A stretch of 64,000 nucleotides of DNA from Pseudomonas sp. PH1b (GTDB taxonomy: Bacteria; Pseudomonadota; Gammaproteobacteria; Pseudomonadales; Pseudomonadaceae), in contig NZ_AYMU01000015.1 in the NCBI RefSeq assembly GCF_000633395.1, positions 186,001 to 250,000 on the forward strand, in the 5' to 3' direction. Below, one piece after another: positions 59,109 to 64,000 of the stretch. Made by a program: the position numbers and the translations under genes. Every line of letters begins with the position of its first letter. Position 1 is the first letter of the stretch. The notes beneath the pieces were generated by a model, which was not told the DNA's origin, did not search any database, and was given only the letters and a program-made list of their open reading frames with translations.

Positions 59109-60005
59109 ATGAAGACTCCAAAACGCATTGAACCGCTGATCGAAGACGGTCTGGTAGACGAGGTGCTGCGCCCACTCATGAGTGGTAAAGAGGCAGCTGT
59201 GTATGTGGTGCGCTGCGGCAACGAGCTACGTTGCGCCAAGGTCTACAAGGAGGCGAACAAACGCAGTTTCCGTCAGGCGGCGGAGTACCAGGAGGGCCGC
59301 AAGGTCCGCAACAGTCGCCAGGCACGGGCCATGGCCAAGGGGTCCAAATTTGGCCGCAAGGAAACCGAGGACGCCTGGCAGAACGCCGAAGTGGCGGCCC
59401 TGTTTCGTTTGGCCAATGCCGGGGTCCGGGTACCCAAGCCGTTCGACTTCCTCGAAGGCGTGCTGCTCATGGAGCTGGTGTCCGACGAGTACGGCGATGC
59501 CGCGCCGCGGCTGAACGATGTGGTGCTGGACGCGGAGCAGGCCCGTGAATATCACGCCTTCCTGATTTCCCAGATCGTGCTGATGTTGTGTACCGGACTG
59601 GTGCACGGTGACCTGTCCGAGTTCAACGTGCTGCTGGGCCCCGACGGCCCGGTGATCATCGACCTGCCCCAGGCGGTGGATGCGGCCGGCAACAACCACG
59701 CGTTCAGCATGCTCGAGCGTGACGTCGGCAACATGGCTTCCTACTTCGGGCGTTTCGCCCCGGAGCTCAAGCGCACTCGTTATGCCAAGGAAATGTGGGC
59801 CTTGTACGAGGCTGGCACCTTGCACCCGGGGAGCGTGCTGAGCGGCGAATTCGATGACCCTGAAGAGCTGGCGGATGTCGGCAGCGTGATCCGCGAGATC
59901 GAGGCTGCGCGTCTGGACGACGAGCGCCGCAGGGCGTTGCGTGCGGCTGACGAAGTGCCGCCAGGCAAAGCCGAAGAACCACCGCCTCCGCCCTGGATGC
60001 AGTGA
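59109..60005 (+). CDS. RIO-type serine protein kinase
   Basis: A 298-residue kinase of the RIO1 type. It shows the flexible loop plus LMSGKEAAVYVV (residues about 23-35), the ATP lysine (RCAKVYK), the catalytic loop VHGDLSEFNVLL (near residue 173) and metal-binding VIIDLPQAVD. The C-terminal tail is charged and ends in a Pro-rich stretch. In archaea and eukaryotes RIO proteins act in ribosome maturation; the bacterial role is not established. A strong terminator follows. Confidence 0.9.
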   Translation: MKTPKRIEPLIEDGLVDEVLRPLMSGKEAAVYVVRCGNELRCAKVYKEANKRSFRQAAEYQEGRKVRNSRQARAMAKGSKFGRKETEDAWQNAEVAALFRLANAGVRVPKPFDFLEGVLLMELVSDEYGDAAPRLNDVVLDAEQAREYHAFLISQIVLMLCTGLVHGDLSEFNVLLGPDGPVIIDLPQAVDAAGNNHAFSMLERDVGNMASYFGRFAPELKRTRYAKEMWALYEAGTLHPGSVLSGEFDDPEELADVGSVIREIEAARLDDERRRALRAADEVPPGKAEEPPPPPWMQ

Positions 60006-60009
60006 GCAT

Positions 60010-60038
60010 GAAAAATCCGGCCTTGGCCGGATTTTTTA
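60010..60038. terminator. Bidirectional rho-independent terminator (RIO kinase / cueR)
   Basis: An AAAAATCCGGCC / GGCCGGATTTTTT stem with a 2-base loop lies about 5 bases after the RIO kinase stop. The A- and T-rich ends serve both strands, so it can also end the copA-cueR transcript. Confidence 0.85.
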
Positions 60039-60174
60039 TGCGCTGAAACTGTCCCGCGGGGGGCCCTGAGACCCCGCGCCGCGCTGCCGTAGAGCGCCCC
60101 AAGGCCCTGCAGGCAACGGCCGCAGCGAGGCTGGTGCCCGGGCCTGCAGCACGCCCGCCGGGCCCCGGGCATGT

Positions 60175-60579
60175 TCAGGAGTGGCAGCAACTGCCGGAGG
60201 CCAGTTCCTTGAGAATCGGGCAGTCCGGACGGTGGTCGCCCTGGCAGTGTTCCACCAGGTCCTGCAGGGTGTCGCGCAGGCCGGCCAGTTCGCGGATCTT
60301 GCGGTTCAGTTCATCGATGTGCTGGCGCGCCAGGGCTTTCACATCAGCGCTGGCCCGCTGGCGGTCCTGCCACAGGGTCAGCAGCTTGCCGACCTCTTCC
60401 AGGGAGAACCCCAGGTCTCGGGAGCGCTTGATGAACGCCAGGCTGTGCAGGTCGTCGTCGCCGTACAGGCGATAGCCGCTGTCGCTGCGGTGCGCCGGCT
60501 TGAGCAGGCCGATGGACTCGTAGTAACGGATCATCTTGGCGCTCAGGCCGCTCTTTCGGGCTGCTTGGCCGATGTTCAT
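60175..60579 (-). CDS. cueR: Cu(I)-responsive MerR-family regulator CueR
   Basis: A 134-residue MerR-type activator. The DNA-binding N-terminus (MNIGQAARKSGLSAKMIRYYESIGLL) and the dimerisation helix are normal. The C-terminal metal loop reads C-QGDHRPD-C (Cys112 and Cys120 type), the Cu(I)/Ag(I) signature of CueR. It would activate copA and copZ from the two spaced-dyad promoters found here. Its start overlaps the copA stop by 4 bases, so it is also under the copA promoter. Confidence 0.95.
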   Translation of the reverse strand: MNIGQAARKSGLSAKMIRYYESIGLLKPAHRSDSGYRLYGDDDLHSLAFIKRSRDLGFSLEEVGKLLTLWQDRQRASADVKALARQHIDELNRKIRELAGLRDTLQDLVEHCQGDHRPDCPILKELASGSCCHS

Positions 60580-62972
60580 TCGGCGTTCTCCAGGTCTTTG
60601 GGCTTCCAGGTTTTCAACAGTAGCGCATTGCTCACCACGCTGACGCTGGACAGGGCCATGGCGGCCCCGGCCAGTACCGGGTTGAGCAGGCCGAAGGCCG
60701 CCAGCGGAATGCCGATCAGGTTGTAGACGAAGGCCCAGAACAGGTTCTGGCGGATTTTTGCGTAGGTCTTGCGGCTGATCTCCAGGGCGGCCGGGATCAA
60801 CCGCGGGTCGCCGCGCATCAGGGTGATACCGGCTGCGTGCATGGCAACGTCGGTGCCACCGCCCATGGCGATGCCGATGTCCGCTGCGGCCAGCGCCGGG
60901 GCATCGTTGATGCCGTCGCCGACCATCGCCACCACCCCGGTCTTCTTCAGCTCGGTCACGGTCGCGGCCTTGTCCGCCGGCAGCACTTCGGCATGTACGT
61001 CGGTAATGCCCAGGGCCTCGGCCACCACCTTGGCGCTGCCGCGGTTGTCACCGGTCAGCAGGTGGCTGCTGATGTGTCGTGCGCTAAGTTGTTGCACCGC
61101 CTGCAGGGCGCCCGGCTTGAGGGTATCGCCAAAGGCGAACAGGCCCAGCACCCGGGGTTGCGGGCTCTGTTCGATCAGCCAGGACAGGGTCCGGCCTTCG
61201 TGCTCCCAGTCCTGGGCCGCTTGCGCCAGGTCGCCCGGGTTCAAGCCGCTTTCTTCCAGCAGGCGCCGGTTGCCCAGGGCCAGTTGGCGGCCGTCCAGGG
61301 TGCCGGCGATGCCGCGTCCGGTCAGGGACTGGCTGGCACTGACATCGGCCACCGGCAGTTGGCGTTCCTGGCACAGGTCCAGCACCGCCTTGGCCAGGGG
61401 GTGTTCACTGCCGCGCTGCAGGGCGCCGGCCTGTTGCAAGAGGGTGCCCTCGTCGCCTTCCACCGCTTGCAGGTGGGCAATGCGTGGCGTGCCCGAGGTC
61501 AGGGTGCCGGTCTTGTCGAAGACCACCGAGCTGACTTCATGGGCCCGCTCCAGGGCTTCGGCGTCCTTGATCAGGATGCCGTGGCGAGCGGCGACGCCGG
61601 TGCCGGCCATGATCGCGGTGGGCGTGGCCAGGCCCAGGGCGCAAGGACAGGCGATCACCAGCACTGCCACGGCATTGATCACCGCGGTTTCCAGCGGTGC
61701 GCCGTACAGCCACCAGCCCACCAGGGTAAACAACGCCAGTACCAGCACCGCCGGGACGAACACTTGGCTGACCTTGTCCACCAGCTTCTGGATCGGAGCC
61801 TTGCCGGCCTGGGCGTCTTCCACCAGGCGAATGATGCGTGCCAGGACGGTTTCCGCCCCCAGGGCCTGGGTCCGAACCAGCAGGCGCCCTTCGCCGTTGA
61901 TGGCGCCACCGGTGACGGTGTCGCCGGGCTGCTTGGGCACCGGCAGGCTTTCACCACTGATCAGCGCCTCATCGGCGTGGCTCTGGCCTTCGATGACCGC
62001 GCCGTCCACCGGGAAGCGTTCACCGGGCTTTACCAGCACCAGGTCACCCAGGCGCAGGGCGCTGATGGCCACATCCTGCTCACGACCGTCGATCACCTGG
62101 ATCGCCCGCTCGGGGCGCAGGGCCTCCAGGGCGCGGATGGCACTGGCGGTCTGTCGCTTGGCCCGGCTCTCCAGGTACTTGCCCAGCAGCACCAGGGCGA
62201 TGACCACCGCTGAGGCTTCGAAGTACAGGTGCGGCATGCTGCCGACCGGGGCGGTGGCCCATTCGTACAGGCTCAGGCCGTAGCCGGCGCTGGTACCCAG
62301 GGCTACCAGCAGGTCCATGTTGCCGCTGCCGGCGCGCACGGCCTTCCAGGCCGCCACGTAGAAGCGCGCACCGAAGATGAACTGCACCGGAGTGGCCAGG
62401 GCGAATTGGGCCCAGGCCGGGAGCATCCAGTGCAGGCCGAAGGGTTGCACCAGCATCGGCAGCACCAGGGGCAGGGCCAGGAGGATGGCCAGCACCAGGC
62501 TCCAGCGTTCACGGCGCAAGTGCTGCTGCGGGTCGTCGCTGTGAGCCTGTTCGGCCTGCCACAGGCTGGCGGAGTAGCCGGCCTTGGTCACGGCATTGAT
62601 CAACTGCGCCGGATCGAGTTGGCCGAGCCCTTCGATGTGGGCCCGTTCGGTGGCCAGGTTGACGCTGGCGTTGCGGACCCCGGGCACTTTGTTCAAGGCC
62701 CGTTCGACGCGCCCGGCGCAGGTGGCGCAGGTCATGCCGCCGATGGTCAGTTCAAGGCTCTGCACCGGCACGCTGTAGCCGGCGTTTTCCACCGCTTCGA
62801 GCAAGGCGGGCAGACTGTCGCCCGGGGCTTCGACCCGAGCCTGCTCGGTGGCCAGGTTGACGCTGACGGCGCCGGTGCCGGCCACCTTGCCCAGGGCGCG
62901 CTCCACGCGCCCGGCGCAACTGGCGCAGGTCATGCCGGCAATCGGCAGGTCGAAGGTGATTGATTCAGGCAT
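60576..62972 (-). CDS. copA: Cu(I)-exporting P1B-type ATPase CopA
   Basis: A 798-residue P-type ATPase. Two N-terminal HMA domains have GMTCASC (13-19) and GMTCATC (79-85). The membrane CPC motif (VIACPCALGLATPT), the phosphorylation site (VVFDKTGTLTSG) and the hinge (MVGDGINDAPAL) are intact. It exports excess cytosolic copper across the inner membrane. A CueR-type promoter lies upstream (63005-63036). cueR follows with a 4-base overlap. The start at MPESITFDLP was chosen over an ATG three codons upstream. Confidence 0.96.
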   Translation of the reverse strand: MPESITFDLPIAGMTCASCAGRVERALGKVAGTGAVSVNLATEQARVEAPGDSLPALLEAVENAGYSVPVQSLELTIGGMTCATCAGRVERALNKVPGVRNASVNLATERAHIEGLGQLDPAQLINAVTKAGYSASLWQAEQAHSDDPQQHLRRERWSLVLAILLALPLVLPMLVQPFGLHWMLPAWAQFALATPVQFIFGARFYVAAWKAVRAGSGNMDLLVALGTSAGYGLSLYEWATAPVGSMPHLYFEASAVVIALVLLGKYLESRAKRQTASAIRALEALRPERAIQVIDGREQDVAISALRLGDLVLVKPGERFPVDGAVIEGQSHADEALISGESLPVPKQPGDTVTGGAINGEGRLLVRTQALGAETVLARIIRLVEDAQAGKAPIQKLVDKVSQVFVPAVLVLALFTLVGWWLYGAPLETAVINAVAVLVIACPCALGLATPTAIMAGTGVAARHGILIKDAEALERAHEVSSVVFDKTGTLTSGTPRIAHLQAVEGDEGTLLQQAGALQRGSEHPLAKAVLDLCQERQLPVADVSASQSLTGRGIAGTLDGRQLALGNRRLLEESGLNPGDLAQAAQDWEHEGRTLSWLIEQSPQPRVLGLFAFGDTLKPGALQAVQQLSARHISSHLLTGDNRGSAKVVAEALGITDVHAEVLPADKAATVTELKKTGVVAMVGDGINDAPALAAADIGIAMGGGTDVAMHAAGITLMRGDPRLIPAALEISRKTYAKIRQNLFWAFVYNLIGIPLAAFGLLNPVLAGAAMALSSVSVVSNALLLKTWKPKDLENAE

Positions 62973-63002
62973 GGCTGGCACTCCCTGTAAATGTTGCCCA
63001 CA

Positions 63003-63036
63003 GGATCAACCTTGCCACGCAGGCAAGGTCAAGGGG
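63003..63036 (-). promoter_or_regulatory. CueR-type promoter of copA
   Basis: On the minus strand a TTGACC -35 is followed by a 19-base spacer that holds the dyad ACCTTGCC / GGCAAGGT (63009-63029), then a GATCCT-like -10. The 19-base spacing and dyad are the pattern of MerR/CueR promoters such as E. coli copA. The copA ATG lies about 30 bases downstream. Confidence 0.85.
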
Positions 63037-63129
63037 GCATTTTACAGGTGCTTCACTTTGTCCCAGGGGCGCTGCCAGGGAGGGCAGGGCTCGGGGGCAA
63101 CGGGCCGGAAGCCTACAGGGCAGGGGGCG

Positions 63130-63513
63130 TCAGTATTCCAGGGCGGCCGGCTTGAGGTACATGCCCGATTGGCCCATGGCGATGCGGAACTTCAGCACGT
63201 CGCCAGCGCGCAGGCTGATGTCCTGGGAACCCGGGGCCAGCAGGCCTGGGTTGCAGCCCGGAGCCTGGCCCGGCAGCAGCTTCAGGCGCAGTGAGACTTT
63301 TCCCGGCGGCAGGTTGAAGGAGACGCTCTGTTCCTGGAACAGCCGGCCGGAGAGCTGGTCCTGGATGTACAGGCCGATCTCGCAGGAGGTGGCGACTTCC
63401 AGGCGCTCCCTGGAAATGATCAAGACCCCGTAGTCCTCTCCGGCGGCCAGTGCCGATGGCGCTGTCGCGAACAGGCCAAGGAGGCCGAGGAGGCTGAACG
63501 TTGACCAGCGCAT
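63130..63513 (-). CDS. Secreted protein of unknown function between two CueR boxes
   Basis: A 127-residue protein with a signal peptide (FSLLGLLGLFATAPSALA) and a mature part of about 100 residues. The two mature cysteines (SCEIG and GCNPG) may form a disulfide. The rest is beta-rich (FQEQSVSFNLPPGKVSLRLKLLPG, ISLRAGDVLKFRIAMG). It resembles no family I can name. The ATG has an AGGAGA site. It lies between copA and copZ and is transcribed toward copA, so it may share copper control (see findings). Confidence 0.75.
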   Translation of the reverse strand: MRWSTFSLLGLLGLFATAPSALAAGEDYGVLIISRERLEVATSCEIGLYIQDQLSGRLFQEQSVSFNLPPGKVSLRLKLLPGQAPGCNPGLLAPGSQDISLRAGDVLKFRIAMGQSGMYLKPAALEY

Positions 63514-63599
63514 GGCTGAATCTCCTGCTGTGATGTCGTAAGACGTGCAGCTTGGCCGAGCGCGGCGATGATTTCCAGCCCGGCAGATTGATCCGGAAC

Positions 63600-63630
63600 T
63601 TGACCTTGCCATGGTGGCAAGGACAAGACT
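63600..63630 (+). promoter_or_regulatory. CueR-type promoter of copZ
   Basis: TTGACC at 63600-63605, a 19-base spacer with the dyad ACCTTGCC / GGCAAGG, then AAGACT at 63625-63630. It is the same design as the copA promoter. Read on the minus strand the same site gives TTGTCC, 19 bases, AAGTTC, so it might also drive the secreted-protein gene. Confidence 0.85.
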
Positions 63631-63658
63631 GCGCTCAACCCAATACAGGAGAAGCACG

Positions 63659-63856
63659 ATGCAAGTATTCAATGTTCAAGGCATGTCCTGCGGCCACTGC
63701 GTGCGAGCCATCACCCAGGCACTGCAAAGCAAGGACCCGGCGGCCACCGTGCGGGTGGATCTGGCCGCCAAGGAAGTCGGGGTCGAGAGCCGTCTGTCCA
63801 GCGACGAAGTCATCAGCCTGATCAGCGAGGAAGGCTACGCGGTGCAGGTTGCCTGA
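63659..63856 (+). CDS. copZ: Copper chaperone CopZ
   Basis: A 65-residue HMA-fold protein with the metal site GMSCGHC (residues 8-14) and the family end SLISEEGYAVQVA. It carries Cu(I) in the cytosol to CopA. AGGAGA precedes the ATG by 6 bases, so the upstream extension of the frame, which runs through the CueR site, is not used. It is under the second CueR-type promoter. Confidence 0.93.
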   Translation: MQVFNVQGMSCGHCVRAITQALQSKDPAATVRVDLAAKEVGVESRLSSDEVISLISEEGYAVQVA

Positions 63857-63949
63857 GTCTTTTTAATAGTTAGCGACCTATCGGAATGTTCAAGGCGTCC
63901 AAGCGCGGCTAGACTGTCGCACCGCTGACCCGACGTTCGTTTGGATGCC

Positions 63950-64000
63950 ATGAACCTCCGTACAATCCTGATTCTCGGCGCCCTGAGCGCGTTCGGCCCT
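63950..64000 (+). CDS. Start of a membrane transporter gene, cut by the window end (MFS Bcr/CflA-like?)
   Basis: Only 17 codons are visible: MNLRTILILGALSAFGP. The opening resembles the first transmembrane helix of Bcr/CflA-type drug exporters, which often begin with such an LGALSAFGP stretch. A preceding ATG at 63945 hits a stop at once, so ATG 63950 is the likely start. The assignment is tentative because most of the gene is missing. Confidence 0.5.
   Translation, partial: MNLRTILILGALSAFGP

Noticed and set aside
58703..59239. Minus-strand frame across the chemoreceptor-RIO spacer
   Set aside because: It has no start signal and no recognisable domain, and it overlaps the RIO kinase N-terminus. 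Treated as non-coding.

Overview
The window is GC-rich chromosomal DNA of a fluorescent Pseudomonas, most like the P. fluorescens / P. protegens / P. chlororaphis group. The evidence is gene content and order. From about 6.5 to 27.4 kb the order retS-purD-purH-fis-dusB-(DUF3426)-prmA-accC-accB-aroQ-chemoreceptor-gcbA-(DUF2333)-nudix-sui1-speA matches the PA4839-PA4856 block of P. aeruginosa as I remember it. From 33 to 48 kb there is a full Pseudomonas-type Tad/Flp pilus locus (pprA, tadF, fppA, pprB, tadG, tadD-A-Z, rcpA, rcpC, flp). No tRNA, rRNA, CRISPR array, prophage or intact insertion sequence was seen.

Layout. (1) 1-4.3 kb: end of an aerobic cobalamin operon, cobG (partial)-cobH-cobI-cobJ, with overlapping genes and a CbiG-CobJ fusion. 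(2) 4.3-5.8 kb: a three-gene minus-strand cluster (SUKH-like, CPCC cysteine-rich, unknown) that looks like an immunity-type locus, bounded by a REP element. (3) 5.8-22.8 kb: minus-strand housekeeping and regulatory block, comprising marC, retS, purine genes, fis/dusB, prmA, acetyl-CoA carboxylase biotin genes, aroQ, a chemoreceptor and the diguanylate cyclase gcbA. (4) 23.1-32.8 kb: mostly plus-strand genes including speA, a lipoprotein hydrolase, a MATE exporter, a MazG-like enzyme, cmoM and two DUF4136 lipoproteins. (5) 33-48.4 kb: Tad/Flp locus with the PprA/PprB two-component system, two tandem Flp pilin genes and a stand-alone receiver protein. (6) 48.6-52.1 kb: a TpsB-type outer-membrane transporter and a Gly/Thr-repeat lipoprotein with an AT-rich upstream region. 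(7) 52.5-60 kb: YdcZ transporter, MaoC / FabG4-like / thiolase cluster, a dCache chemoreceptor and a RIO kinase. (8) 60.2-63.9 kb: copper module cueR-copA, an uncharacterised secreted protein and copZ, with two CueR-type promoters; the window ends in the start of a membrane protein gene.

How the parts relate. RetS and GcbA both act on the motile/sessile switch (Gac-Rsm signalling and c-di-GMP). The Tad pilus under PprA/PprB and the surface-protein genes beside it are plausible outputs of such a switch. The least explained items are the three-gene immunity-like cluster, the receiver protein after the flp genes, the TpsB protein with no recognisable TpsA partner, the Gly/Thr-repeat lipoprotein, and the secreted protein lying between two CueR boxes.
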